A stretch of 64,000 nt of DNA from Coriobacteriales bacterium OH1046 (GCA_004010535.1 RQYE01000002.1:124001-188000), one strand, 5' to 3'. Numbered from the stretch's first letter, positions 36,440-45,607 are shown. Notes: generated from the sequence alone by a model not told the origin. Program-made: numbers and translations.

Positions 36440-37132
36440 CTACTCGTGGCGGGGGTCGATGACCTTGGCGGGATTGTCCCACTGACCATAGCGGCCGGTA
36501 GCCTTCCCCATGGCCTCCTTGGCGTCGACATCCTTCTTGAGGAGGTCGGCCAGGACGCCGAGGTTGACGTACTCGAAGCCGATGATCTCATCGCGCTCGT
36601 TGAGGGCGAGCTGGGTCACGTAACCCTGGGCGAGCTCGAGGTAGCGGGCACCCTTGGCTTTGGTGCCGTAGGTGGTGCCGATCATGGAGCGGAGGCCCTT
36701 GCCGAGATCATCGAGGCCGGCGCCCACGGGCAGGCCGTCCTCCGAGAAGGCCGTCTGCGTGCGGCCGTAGACGATCTGGAGGAAGAGTTCCCTCATCGCG
36801 ACGTTGATGGCATCGCAGACGAGGTCGGTGTTGAGCGCCTCGAGGATGGTCTTGCCGGGAAGGATCTCGGCGGCCATGGCTGCCGAGTGCGTCATGCCGG
36901 AGCAGCCGATGGTCTCGACCAAGGCCTCCTCGATGACGCCTTCCTTGACGTTGAGGCTGAGCTTGCACGCACCCTGCTGCGGTGCGCACCAGCCGATTCC
37001 GTGCGTGTAGCCGGAGATATCGGAAATCTCCTTCGCCTGGACCCACTTTCCCTCTTCGGGGATGGGAGCTGGGCCGTGGTATGCGCCCTTGGCGACCGGG
37101 CACATGTGCTCCACTTCTGCCGAGTACAGCAT
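36440..37132 (-). CDS. Iron-sulfur cluster scaffold-like (IscU/NifU-fold) protein paired with GGGtGRT
   Basis: A 230-aa protein with a NifU/IscU-like core. The Cys set expected for cluster binding is 'GIGWCAPQQGACKLSL' and 'VETIGCSGMTHSAAMAAEIL' (about 50-95). The C-terminal half is an extension not found in IscU. 'ggagaggagacgc' places the start at 37132; an upstream ATG at 37147 overlaps that site. It is always seen with the GGGtGRT protein in genomes I recall, so the two probably form one biochemical unit. Confidence 0.88.
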   Translation of the reverse strand: MLYSAEVEHMCPVAKGAYHGPAPIPEEGKWVQAKEISDISGYTHGIGWCAPQQGACKLSLNVKEGVIEEALVETIGCSGMTHSAAMAAEILPGKTILEALNTDLVCDAINVAMRELFLQIVYGRTQTAFSEDGLPVGAGLDDLGKGLRSMIGTTYGTKAKGARYLELAQGYVTQLALNERDEIIGFEYVNLGVLADLLKKDVDAKEAMGKATGRYGQWDNPAKVIDPRHE

Positions 37133-37334
37133 GCGTCTCCTCTCCATACCATGCGGTGCCGAGGCCCCCTGCCATGCGGCGATCCGCGTTCAACCTTTCG
37201 ATAGCTAGGATGATAGCGTATCGCGGATGCTGCGATGCGGGAGGCGGGGACGCCTGCGCCAGACGTCGTGCTATCATAGCGTGGATGGCAACCAGATCGG
37301 ATTGCCCGGCTCGTCTCATATGGGAGAAGCATCC

Positions 37335-37922
37335 ATGTCCAAACTCTACCTTGTCCGGCATGGCCAGACGTTCTTCAACCGACGCAAGATCATCCAGGGC
37401 TGGTGCGACTCCCCGCTCACCGAGGCGGGCATAGCCCAGGCGGAGGCCCTGCGGGACCATTTCGAGGGGGAGGGGATCCGCTTCGACCACGTGTACAGCT
37501 CGACGGCGGAGCGCGCCTGCGACACCGCCGAGGTCCTCATGAGGGGGATGCTTCCCTATGAGCGTTGCAAGGGGCTGCGCGAGTTCAATTTCGGGAAACT
37601 CGAGGGGTGCAGCACCGATACCATCCTTCCGGGGAAAGGCCGGTTCGGCGACTTCCTCGTGCCGTTCGGCGGCGAGGGCGAGCAGGAGGTCATGGAGCGC
37701 GTGAGCGCGACGCTCACCGAGATCATGCTGCGTCCCGGCCATGAGTCGGTGCTCGCCGTGTCGCACGGCGCGTCGATCTTCACCTTCCTGATCAGGTGGT
37801 ACGACGAGAGCTCCGTCAAGATCGATCGTATCCTCGGCAACTGTACGGCCTACAAGTTCGAGTTCGATTCCGGCACCCGGGCCTTCTCGTGCGTGGGCTA
37901 CTTCGATCCTACGGCGGCATAG
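37335..37922 (+). CDS. Histidine phosphatase family protein (phosphoglycerate mutase-like)
   Basis: A 195-aa branch-1 histidine phosphatase. 'YLVRHGQTFFN' (about 5-15) contains the catalytic RHG, 'STAERACDTAEV' the second Arg-Ser region, 'REFNFGKLEG' the acid, and 'AVSHGASIFTF' the second His. It could dephosphorylate a small phosphometabolite, or act on phosphoglycerate. 'gggagaagc' precedes the ATG. It is monocistronic by position; a 43-bp perfect inverted repeat begins 16 bases after its stop and might end its transcript. Confidence 0.9.
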   Translation: MSKLYLVRHGQTFFNRRKIIQGWCDSPLTEAGIAQAEALRDHFEGEGIRFDHVYSSTAERACDTAEVLMRGMLPYERCKGLREFNFGKLEGCSTDTILPGKGRFGDFLVPFGGEGEQEVMERVSATLTEIMLRPGHESVLAVSHGASIFTFLIRWYDESSVKIDRILGNCTAYKFEFDSGTRAFSCVGYFDPTAA

Positions 37923-37937
37923 CAGTTCGAGTAGTGA

Positions 37938-38029
37938 CAGGGGGACGCACCGTGACAGGGGGACAGGTCACTTGTCACGGAGTCTACCGTGACAAGTGAC
38001 CTGTCCCCCTGTCACGGTGCGTCCCCCTG
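37938..38029. repeat. 43-bp perfect inverted repeat (REP-like palindrome)
   Basis: The left arm 37938-37980 and right arm 37987-38029 are perfect reverse complements of 43 bases, separated by the 6-base loop AGTCTA. Inside each arm the unit 'gtgacagggggac' recurs in part. It lies in the 272-base gap between the phosphatase and surface-protein genes. It may be a REP-like or miniature mobile element, or an exceptionally strong terminator. It lacks a T-run. Confidence 0.85.
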
Positions 38030-38194
38030 CCCGACCTCTGCGCCCATCCTCCATTCACGAACTGTCGGCAGGCTGTCATTGACAAATCGCCGCAATCCAA
38101 GGGCGTGTGCCTACACTGTCCTGCGTACGCTGCATCGATTCCCGATGCAGATGGGAATCGTCTGCTCTGGACGGACAATTGAGAAGGGGGCGTC

Positions 38195-39580
38195 ATGTCA
38201 AGGTCGCGCGCATCGATGTCATGGTGGATGGGCAGGAGGACGAAGCCGCTTTCCCGCGTGCTCGCCTCGCTGCTGTCGGCCTGCCTCATCGCAGGAACGT
38301 CGCCGTTCGCCTTTGCGGAGGGGTTATCCGACGATGGCGGGACAGAGGCGGCAATCGAGGAAACCGTACCCGCAGAGGAGGCAGGACAGGAGCTTCCGGT
38401 TGTCGATGAGGGCGAACCCGAGGAATCCGCCGATCCGGCCGATCCCGAGCTCGGCGGCGACGCCCTTCCCGAGGGAGAGGAGCCCGTTATCGAGGAGGTC
38501 GTTGAAGGGGAGGATCCCTCCGAGATAGCGCCGGACGGGCAGGATGCGCTTCCGGAGGCCGAGCAACTCCCAGAGCCTGCGGCAGAGGTGCAGGAAGAGC
38601 TTGATACGCCGGAAGCGGCCGAGGGGTCGATGCTGCTTCCCAGGGAGGATCCGCCCGCCGATCCCGTCCCCGATGGCTTTACGGCAGGGCCGAACGAGCT
38701 GCTCGCCTATCGCATCGACAGCGATCAGAGGGTCGATGTCCGAGGCCTGTTCGATGGCCGTTGGATCAGCTCGACGTACGGCAATGGCGGATACCGTCCT
38801 GTCATCCGCATCGGCGAGGATAGCTCGGCTGCCGAAGGTGCCTCCAATATCCTAGGGCAGACGGGGCTGGTGGTCACGGCCCTGCCCAGCTTCTCCGAGG
38901 ATGGGCGTGCCATCTTCCTCCGCTACTCCATCGCGTATCCCGAGGGCTCCGCATCCGATGCCATCGGATTCGATTTCGCCATTGCAGGTGACATCAAGAT
39001 CGGCGGCGATGACAGCGCGGATGTGATGCTCATGGAGAACGGGCGGGGCTTCTACATGACCTCGTCCTTCGATGTCGACGCTAACGGGACACCCGCATCC
39101 TTGGCCATCTACTTCAGCAACACCGCAGGCGTCGACGAGCCCACGGCCGTATGGATCGGGGACTACGGCATGTGGAGGGAAAACTTCTTCTCCGATCAGC
39201 GCGAGGGCACCGATGATGTCGACAGCGCATTCTCCATCTCGTGGCATGATCTCTCGCTCCAACAGGGTGAGAGCCTGACGCGCGGCGCGGCGAGCGCGGT
39301 GGGCGAGCTCGCCGAGGAAGCGCTTCCCGAGCCTGAACCCGAGCCGGAGCCTGAACCCGAACCCATCCCCGAGCCGGAGCCTGAACCCGAACCTGCTCCC
39401 GAACCTGCTCCTGCGCCCGAACCCGAGAAGCCGGCGCCCATCCAGCAGGCATCGGCCAAGGCTGCGATGCCCGCGACCGGCGATGTCGTGCAGAACCCCC
39501 TGCCGCTCGCCCTGCTCGGTGCCGTGGCGCTCCTGGCGGGTGGCGCGCTCGTCGTTCTCAGGAAGGATACCGACCGCTAG
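38195..39580 (+). CDS. Sortase-anchored acidic surface protein with Pro-Glu repeat
   Basis: A 461-aa exported protein. The N-terminal ~42 residues form a signal peptide: basic start, hydrophobic 'LASLLSACLIAG', cleavage after 'FAFA'. An acidic, Glu/Asp/Pro-rich segment follows (about 43-150), then a globular middle (about 165-365) with beta-rich character, then tandem 'EPEPEPEP' repeats (about 375-410) that should span the wall. It ends with a sorting signal: 'MPATGD' (LPXTG variant), a hydrophobic helix 'LALLGAVALLAGGALVVL' and a short basic tail. It is probably linked to peptidoglycan by sortase. The domain function is unknown. 'gagaagggggcg' precedes the ATG. Confidence 0.85.
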   Translation: MSRSRASMSWWMGRRTKPLSRVLASLLSACLIAGTSPFAFAEGLSDDGGTEAAIEETVPAEEAGQELPVVDEGEPEESADPADPELGGDALPEGEEPVIEEVVEGEDPSEIAPDGQDALPEAEQLPEPAAEVQEELDTPEAAEGSMLLPREDPPADPVPDGFTAGPNELLAYRIDSDQRVDVRGLFDGRWISSTYGNGGYRPVIRIGEDSSAAEGASNILGQTGLVVTALPSFSEDGRAIFLRYSIAYPEGSASDAIGFDFAIAGDIKIGGDDSADVMLMENGRGFYMTSSFDVDANGTPASLAIYFSNTAGVDEPTAVWIGDYGMWRENFFSDQREGTDDVDSAFSISWHDLSLQQGESLTRGAASAVGELAEEALPEPEPEPEPEPEPIPEPEPEPEPAPEPAPAPEPEKPAPIQQASAKAAMPATGDVVQNPLPLALLGAVALLAGGALVVLRKDTDR

Positions 39581-39611
39581 GGGCATGCGTTCTGAATACG
39601 AGCTCGCGACG

Positions 39612-39645
39612 ATCGGGTGGGATCCACGATAGGGTCCCGCCCGAT
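39612..39645 (+). terminator. Hairpin terminator after the surface-protein gene
   Basis: An 11-bp stem (one G-T pair), 39612-39622 with 39635-39645, loop 12, followed by 'atcctt'. It lies 32 bases after the stop at 39580. Confidence 0.55.
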
Positions 39646-39803
39646 ATCCTTGCAAGAAGGGGCGGGCTCCGGATGAGACGGGGGGCATTCCCCACGCCGT
39701 CCCATCCGCAGGTCATCCCTGCGCGCTTCCCGCGCTCCGTTTCTCCTGATTTGGTATACTTGCCCACGATGCTCGCCCCCCGGACGAACACGGAGCCACC
39801 TCC

Positions 39804-41288
39804 ATGCCAGATGATCATATCCCCAGCTTCTCGGAAAAGCTCGGGTGGTCGCTCGATGCCCTCGGTCATTCGAATGCGCTCGCGGCGAAGCTTCTGAATA
39901 TCGACCCCTCCTATGTCAGCCGCATGCGGTGCGGGACGAGGATGCCCAAATCCGATTCGGAGCTGATGGGGCTCATCTGCGATAAGCTCGGTGGACGCCT
40001 GTGGGATCAGGGTCTTGCCGAAGAGGCCGTCCGGCACATGGGGGCGGCAAGGAGGGATCTGCAGCCTGCCGATACGCGGGAGGGATTCCTCGGCGCCTAC
40101 CGCAGCTGGATGTCATCGAATGAGCCCGACATCGATATGACGGCGACGGTCGGGATCATCAAGACGATCCAGGAGTGCTCCGATATGCTCCGTCTGCGGA
40201 ACGAGGCGCTCCCGGATGTATCGAAGTTGCTGTCGGGTATTGCGGGAAGGATGGGGCGGCGGACGTATTTCGGACGTCAGGGCCTCTCCGAGGCGGTGCT
40301 GCGGCTTTTCTACGAGGCTCGTGCAAATCCCGTGGGAAGCCTGGACATCTACTCGGATCAGGATATCTCGTGGGCATCGGGCGATCATGAGATCGAGGTC
40401 GCTCTGCAGGGTACGGTCGCCGGCTACCTTCTTGCAGGTGCCAGCATACGGGCTGTCCACTTCTTGAGCAGGGATGACGATGAGCTCATCGAGGGTCTCA
40501 AGCTTTGGATCCCCCTGTACTTCCTCGGCGAGGTGGAATCGCGTTACCTCACGGAGGATCCCGGCAAGGCGTTCTGCCACACGCTCATGAGCCATCGCGG
40601 CCATGCTGCCGTCGCAGGCACGTGCCTGCGCGGTGCCGAAGACAGCGGCTTATACCGCTACATCACCGCAAAGCCCGAGCTCGATCAGCACGATGCGCTC
40701 TTCGATCAGCTGGTGAGAACCTCCCGGCCGTTCGTCTCGAGCGCGATCGAGCATGATCAGGTCAAACGGATCGCGCAGCGTTCGGGCGAGAGCATGATCC
40801 TCTCGCTGAGCAGCCTTCCCGTCGAGGCGCTCGCCGCCGATGGTCTGGCTGCCATGCTCACGCGAGCGTCTGTCGGCCAAAGCGAGATCGATGGAGCCCT
40901 GGTCCGGCATCGCCGCGCCCGGCAGCAGCTCGAGCGCGTGCTCGCTGAAAACGATGTTGCCCTCCTGCTCCATGTGGGCGGGAGGAACGATCCCCGGGTG
41001 ATCGCCGACGACAGGCTCTTCAGCAAGATTGCAGGGCTTTCCTACCGCGACGGCGAGTGGGAGGCGCACCTTCGCGACACCATCGAGTTCTTCTCGAAGC
41101 AGGGAGTTCCCATCGACCGGACGACCGACGGGTTCATGGGGCACATGGATGTCATGGTGCTCAGAGACTGCGTCATCATCAGCATGGCGGACCTGCCGCA
41201 GAAGAGCTTCGTCTTATCGCAGGAATCCGCAGTGCGGGCGATGGGGCGGCTGATCGGCATGCTGGGCGAGGCGTGCCCGCTGCCATAA
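39804..41288 (+). CDS. Helix-turn-helix protein of unknown function, 494 aa
   Basis: Residues 8 to about 60 are a Cro/C1-type HTH ('LAAKLLNIDPSYVSRMRCG'). The remaining ~430 residues are a large alpha/beta region not recognised as a standard ligand domain; it contains 'GLYRYITAKPELDQHD' and 'HVGGRNDPRVIADD', and no membrane helices. It may be a transcription regulator with an unusual sensor domain. An extended -10-like TATACT (39755-39760) lies 44 bases before the start. It converges on the enolase-family gene, and a GC-rich hairpin lies between. It is not clearly linked to either neighbouring cluster. Confidence 0.75.
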   Translation: MPDDHIPSFSEKLGWSLDALGHSNALAAKLLNIDPSYVSRMRCGTRMPKSDSELMGLICDKLGGRLWDQGLAEEAVRHMGAARRDLQPADTREGFLGAYRSWMSSNEPDIDMTATVGIIKTIQECSDMLRLRNEALPDVSKLLSGIAGRMGRRTYFGRQGLSEAVLRLFYEARANPVGSLDIYSDQDISWASGDHEIEVALQGTVAGYLLAGASIRAVHFLSRDDDELIEGLKLWIPLYFLGEVESRYLTEDPGKAFCHTLMSHRGHAAVAGTCLRGAEDSGLYRYITAKPELDQHDALFDQLVRTSRPFVSSAIEHDQVKRIAQRSGESMILSLSSLPVEALAADGLAAMLTRASVGQSEIDGALVRHRRARQQLERVLAENDVALLLHVGGRNDPRVIADDRLFSKIAGLSYRDGEWEAHLRDTIEFFSKQGVPIDRTTDGFMGHMDVMVLRDCVIISMADLPQKSFVLSQESAVRAMGRLIGMLGEACPLP

Positions 41289-41302
41289 CGCCGCCGGGCA
41301 AA

Positions 41303-41329
41303 CGGCACGCCCCGGAAGGGAGCGTGCCG
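41303..41329. terminator. Hairpin between convergent genes
   Basis: An 8-bp perfect stem, CGGCACGC (41303-41310) with GCGTGCCG (41322-41329), lies between the stops at 41288 and 41365. It may serve both strands; no T-run is visible. Confidence 0.45.
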
Positions 41330-41364
41330 CAGGTCGCGTCATGTTGGCAGGAAGCTACCCGGAT

Positions 41365-42567
41365 CTACTCGGAAATCGTGACGATGTCGGCGTTCTGGAG
41401 CGCGTAGTCGGTCAGCTCCTGTCCGATGCCGGGCGCATCGGGGACCTCGAAGTATCCGTCCTTGGCAACATAGTCGTTCTTGCAAAGACGGATGTTGTCG
41501 TCGATGAGCGCACTCGCATGCAGCTCATGGATCACGAAGTTCGGAATGACCGCCTCGAGCTGGAGCGCCGCGCTCGCCGAAACCGGTCCGCCGCAGCAGT
41601 GAACCTGCACGCCGATATCGTAGACATGCGCGTAGTCGCAGATCTTCTTTCCCTCGGTGATGCCTCCCACGTTGCAGAGGTCGGGTTGGATGATGTGGAT
41701 GGAATGGTCCTCGAAGAAGGGCCGGTATCCCCAGCGCGTGTACACGCGTTCGCCTGTGGCGATGGGGATGCCCACCTTATCGCGGATCTCGCGGAACAGC
41801 TTGGGGTTCAGGGGCTGGGTGGGCTCCTCGTAATAGAAGCACCCGAGCTTCTGCAGCTCGCGGCCGAGCTGGACGGAGGTGGTGGTGTCGGTGAGGGCGT
41901 GGAGCTCGATGATGATATCCACGTCGGGGCCTGCCTCGCGCATGGCGGCAACGCGGTCGACGGCGAGCTGCATCTGGTCACGCTGGAGGATGCCCCGGCT
42001 GGAGCGTCCCATCCACACGCCGTCCTTGTCGAAGCCCACAGGGTCGACCTTGACCGCGTCGAAGCCGTCGGCCATCGCCTTGCGCATGGCCTCGGCGTAC
42101 TCCTCGGGCTGGGCGAGCGAGTGGCTGACCTTGCCCCAATCGAATTGCAGCTGGGAGGCATAGGCACGCAGCTTCGTGTTGGTCTTGCCGCCGAGCAGTT
42201 GATGGACGGGCGCGTTCAGGGCCTTGCCGCGGATATCCCACAGCGCGATGTCGATGCCCGAGATGCCCGCCATGATCACGCCGCCATTGCCCATGCCCCA
42301 GAATGTGAGGCGATGGAGGCGGTCCCAGATCTGCTCGTTGTTCATCGGATCGAGGCCGATGATGCATTTCGCGAAATCGCAGGCCATGCCGAAGCCCGCG
42401 CTCTGCGCGTTGCCGTAGGCCACGCCGACCTCGCCGAGGCCGGCGATGCCCTCATCGGTGTTGATGCGCACGAATACGGGATGCCAGGGCACATTGCCCA
42501 CGGCGACCTCGGCCGCCATCGACGGCTCCCTGAATGCCTTGATGATGTCTATACTCGTGATGTTCAT
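41365..42567 (-). CDS. Enolase-superfamily (mandelate racemase/muconate lactonizing) sugar-acid dehydratase-like protein
   Basis: A 400-aa enolase-superfamily protein. The N-terminal capping domain spans about 1-120. The barrel carries metal ligands in 'DIIIELHAL' (Glu), 'FYYEEPTQP' (Glu) and 'IATGERVYTRW' (Glu), the pattern of the mannonate/galactonate dehydratase group, with 'VQVHCCGGPVSASAAL' supplying the catalytic-side His. It probably dehydrates a sugar acid to a 2-keto-3-deoxy acid. It is the last gene of the galactitol-type PTS operon on the minus strand, 45 bases after the Fe-ADH gene, so the substrate may be a sugar acid formed in that pathway. Confidence 0.85.
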   Translation of the reverse strand: MNITSIDIIKAFREPSMAAEVAVGNVPWHPVFVRINTDEGIAGLGEVGVAYGNAQSAGFGMACDFAKCIIGLDPMNNEQIWDRLHRLTFWGMGNGGVIMAGISGIDIALWDIRGKALNAPVHQLLGGKTNTKLRAYASQLQFDWGKVSHSLAQPEEYAEAMRKAMADGFDAVKVDPVGFDKDGVWMGRSSRGILQRDQMQLAVDRVAAMREAGPDVDIIIELHALTDTTTSVQLGRELQKLGCFYYEEPTQPLNPKLFREIRDKVGIPIATGERVYTRWGYRPFFEDHSIHIIQPDLCNVGGITEGKKICDYAHVYDIGVQVHCCGGPVSASAALQLEAVIPNFVIHELHASALIDDNIRLCKNDYVAKDGYFEVPDAPGIGQELTDYALQNADIVTISE

Positions 42568-42612
42568 GGATGACTCCCCTCATTCGGTGACCTTGCTGCG
42601 CGAAGCGGGTCC

Positions 42613-43773
42613 TTATGCCCCGCAGTACACCCGATGGAGCAGATCGCGCGCCTGCTCGGCGGTGACCTCCACCGGGTTCGCGGGCGTTGCGACATCGGCG
42701 AGGACCTTCTCGACGAGCTCGTCGAGAGAAGCCTCGAACTCCGCAGTATCCGGCACGAGCTGCTGCATGGCATGGGGGACGCCGAGTTCCTTGCGCAGGT
42801 CGACGATGACCCGATGCAGGTCGCTTTTGCCCACGAATCCCGCGAGCTCCTCATAGCGTGCCGCTGCACGCGTATCGTTCCCGGCGTTGAAGGCGATGCT
42901 GTAGGGGAGCACGACGGCATTCGCGAGTCCGTGCCCGATACCGTAGGTCGCGCCGAAGGTATGCGCGATGCCGTGGCAGATGCCGAGCGCGCAGTTCGAG
43001 AATGCGATGCCCGCGAGGCAGCTCGCAGCGAGCATATCGCCTCGCGCGCCCAGATTGTCAGGATCATCTGCGCAGATGGGCAGGCTCTTGTAGCCGTAGA
43101 TCCACGCCCCGATCGCCAGGGCATCCGAGAAGGGGTTCGCGAGCGGCGTCACATAGGACTCGATGGCATGCGTGAGCGCATCCATGCCGCAGGCGACGGT
43201 GCCGCTGCGCGGCATGGTGGTGGAGAACACCGGATCGATGATGGCGACATCGGGCACGAGCCTGCCGCTGTAATCGCGGATGGAGTATTTCCGCTTCTGC
43301 ACGGGATCTTTGATGAGCGCGGCCCGCGTGCATTCGGATCCGGTTCCCGCACTGGTGGGGATGCAGCAGACGCGGGCCTTGACCTTGAGATGCTCGATGA
43401 CGGTGGGGGGCATGACCTCTTCCAAGGACGAATACTGCGGGTTCTCGTAGAAGACCCACATCGCCTTGGCGGCATCCATCGCGGAGCCGCCGCCGAACCC
43501 GATGATCCAGTCGGGTTCGAATGCGCGTATCTCCTCGACGCCCTTGGCCACCGACTCCCAGCATGGTTCCGGTTCGACGTCGGTGTTGGCTCTCCACGTG
43601 AACCCTGCCGATTCGAGGGCTTCGGTGACCATGCCGAGCTGTCCGAGATCCTTCTGGATCGGTCCGCTCATGACGATGTAGGCGCGTTTGCGGCGGGCTG
43701 GCAGATCGGCGAGGGCCGCTATGGCGCCCTCGCCGAAGAACATCTTCTCCGCGCCCAACTTGATCTGGCGCAT
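42613..43773 (-). CDS. Iron-containing alcohol dehydrogenase (group III)
   Basis: A 386-aa Fe-type ADH. 'GFGGGSAMDAAKAM' is the NAD-binding loop. The iron ligands lie in 'PDVAIIDP', 'CGMDALTHAIE', 'CHGIAHTFGA' and 'GIGHGLANA' (Asp and three His). 'aaaggagctctgc' precedes the ATG at 43773. Members reduce aldehydes such as lactaldehyde, succinic semialdehyde or butyraldehyde. Here it probably reduces the aldehyde released by the class II aldolase two genes upstream, regenerating NAD+. Confidence 0.92.
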   Translation of the reverse strand: MRQIKLGAEKMFFGEGAIAALADLPARRKRAYIVMSGPIQKDLGQLGMVTEALESAGFTWRANTDVEPEPCWESVAKGVEEIRAFEPDWIIGFGGGSAMDAAKAMWVFYENPQYSSLEEVMPPTVIEHLKVKARVCCIPTSAGTGSECTRAALIKDPVQKRKYSIRDYSGRLVPDVAIIDPVFSTTMPRSGTVACGMDALTHAIESYVTPLANPFSDALAIGAWIYGYKSLPICADDPDNLGARGDMLAASCLAGIAFSNCALGICHGIAHTFGATYGIGHGLANAVVLPYSIAFNAGNDTRAAARYEELAGFVGKSDLHRVIVDLRKELGVPHAMQQLVPDTAEFEASLDELVEKVLADVATPANPVEVTAEQARDLLHRVYCGA

Positions 43774-43786
43774 GCAGAGCTCCTTT

Positions 43787-44812
43787 CTAGTCGTATACGA
43801 TGCAGTTCTTGATGACCTTGCCTGCGGCATGCTCGAGGATCGCAGCCTCGAGATCGAGCAGGCGGTATTCGTTCTGGATGAAGTCGTCCTCGTCGATGGC
43901 GCCGAGTTCGAGCAGTTTGAACGCCTCCGAAACGCAGAGGGGCATCGTGTGGAACACGCCTTTTATGGTGATCTGCGCATAGTGCAGCAGGGTCGCATCG
44001 ACTTCGAGCACGGAGCCGGATCGTGTCCCCCCGAACAGGAGGACGAAGCCGCCCCTGCGTGCCATGCGGCAGCTCGCCCTCCATACGTCGATCAAGCCCG
44101 TCGCCTCGATCACCACGTCGGCACCGCGGCGGCAGTCGGTGAGGGCGCGGACGGCCTCGACGCTGTCCTCGAGGCCCGCCAGGTTGAGCGTCGACCACAC
44201 GCCGAGCCTTCGCGCTGCCTCGAGGCGGTTCTCCATCAGGTCGGTCACGAGCACTTGGGCTCCCTTGAGCACCGCGAGGCGCGCGAACATGAGGCCGATG
44301 GGCCCCGCCCCGTTCACGATGACGAAATCGCCCTGCTCGATGGGGCAGTTCTGGATGCCGTAGACCGCGCATGAGAAAGGCTCCATCAGGCTGGCGGTCC
44401 TATGCGTCATGGAATCCGGCATGATGAACATGTTCTGACGCACGATCTGCCCGGGAACGCGCACGTATTCGGCATATGATCCCCGGTTGAACACGAGGTT
44501 CTCGCACATCGAGAACTGGCCGTGCTTGCACCAATAGCAGTGGCCGCAGGGTGCCGTGTTGTGGACGGCCACGCGATCGCCTGCCTTGAAGCCGACGACC
44601 TCCGAGCCTACCCGCTCGATCACGCCCGAGAACTCATGGCCGTACGGATGCGGGGGTTCGAGCAGCGGGTAGCCGCGCTGGTAGATCTTGACATCGGTAC
44701 CGCAGGTGGTCGAGACCTCGGTGCGCACAAGGACCTCGCCGCAGCCGATCGCAGGGATGGGGACGTCCACGATGCGGATATCCTGCCGATCGAAGAGCAT
44801 TGCCTGGAGCAT
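43787..44812 (-). CDS. Zinc-dependent polyol (phosphate) dehydrogenase, MDR family
   Basis: A 341-aa medium-chain dehydrogenase. The catalytic zinc set is 'TTCGTDVK' (Cys), 'YGHEFSG' (His-Glu) and 'LMEPFSCA' (Glu). The structural zinc cysteines are in 'CGHCYWCKHGQFSMC', and 'GAGPIGLMFARLA' is the Rossmann loop. It resembles galactitol-1-phosphate 5-dehydrogenase or sorbitol dehydrogenase. With a Gat-type PTS in the same operon it probably oxidises the incoming polyol phosphate to a ketose phosphate. 'aaaggagacgacggc' precedes the ATG; it starts 14 bases before the Fe-ADH. Confidence 0.9.
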   Translation of the reverse strand: MLQAMLFDRQDIRIVDVPIPAIGCGEVLVRTEVSTTCGTDVKIYQRGYPLLEPPHPYGHEFSGVIERVGSEVVGFKAGDRVAVHNTAPCGHCYWCKHGQFSMCENLVFNRGSYAEYVRVPGQIVRQNMFIMPDSMTHRTASLMEPFSCAVYGIQNCPIEQGDFVIVNGAGPIGLMFARLAVLKGAQVLVTDLMENRLEAARRLGVWSTLNLAGLEDSVEAVRALTDCRRGADVVIEATGLIDVWRASCRMARRGGFVLLFGGTRSGSVLEVDATLLHYAQITIKGVFHTMPLCVSEAFKLLELGAIDEDDFIQNEYRLLDLEAAILEHAAGKVIKNCIVYD

Positions 44813-44876
44813 GCCGTCGTCTCCTTTGCAAGAACGGCACCGGGCATGCAGCCGCGCCCGGTGCCTTGGAAAGCCG

Positions 44877-45539
44877 CTATTTGGCGGGTTGCTGGCCGTA
44901 GGTCTTCGAACGCTCCAGAGCGTCCGCGAACTCCGCCTCGGTGAGGTTCACCGGGGTTCCCGCGCACATGCACTGCCACTGGATGCGCGCGGTGAACTCG
45001 ACGTTCTCGGCGAGGCCGAACGCTTTCGCGAGATTGATGTGGAAGCATACGTCCCCGTGGTTGGCGAGGAGGACCGCACGGGCGCGGGGATTGTCCTTGA
45101 GGACGATGCCCACCGCATCGGCGAGCTCGGGTGTGCCGAAGGTCACATAGGGGACCAGGGGAACCTCGTAGACATTGGCGCCCATCATGGCGTAGTGGAC
45201 GGGCTTCAAGGTCGTGTGCAGCCCGGCGAGCGTCGTGGCATACGGCGCATGCGTGTGCACGACGGCGCGGGCCTCGGGTCGGTTCTTGTAGACGATGGTA
45301 TGCAGGCCATGCTCCGAACTCGGCTTGCGGTTCCCGTCCACGATCTCGCCACCGAGCGTCATGACCACGATATCCTCGGGCTCGGTGTCGAAGTATCCGA
45401 GGCCCGAGGGACTGATGGCCATGTAGCCGGTTTCGGGATCGTAGACGGAGATGTTTCCGCTCGTGCCGATCGAGAGGCCGGATGCGCTCATGCGCTTGCC
45501 GTACTCGACGATCTGCTTGCGTGCTTCTTCCATGATCAT
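44877..45539 (-). CDS. Class II aldolase (FucA/AraD-like)
   Basis: A 220-aa zinc aldolase or epimerase with 'LSIGTSGNISVYD' (phosphate loop), 'VVHTHAPYATTLA' (two zinc His) and 'LLANHGDVCFHI' (third His). The ATG at 45539 has 'ggaag' 8 bases upstream; ATG 45533 is an alternative. It is related to the aldolase at 34694 but not its closest duplicate: the catalytic loops match while the rest differs. In this operon it probably splits a ketose-1-phosphate to DHAP plus an aldehyde. Confidence 0.9.
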   Translation of the reverse strand: MIMEEARKQIVEYGKRMSASGLSIGTSGNISVYDPETGYMAISPSGLGYFDTEPEDIVVMTLGGEIVDGNRKPSSEHGLHTIVYKNRPEARAVVHTHAPYATTLAGLHTTLKPVHYAMMGANVYEVPLVPYVTFGTPELADAVGIVLKDNPRARAVLLANHGDVCFHINLAKAFGLAENVEFTARIQWQCMCAGTPVNLTEAEFADALERSKTYGQQPAK

Positions 45540-45607
45540 GTCGATCACTTCCTTACTCCCCGTTGCGGGGATGGTATCGGATGCTGTCTTCCTGCCGAGC
45601 GCGCGGG

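Noticed and set aside
37938-38029. CRISPR-like repeat at the palindrome
   Set aside because: There is a single inverted pair, no spaced direct repeats and no cas genes in the window.
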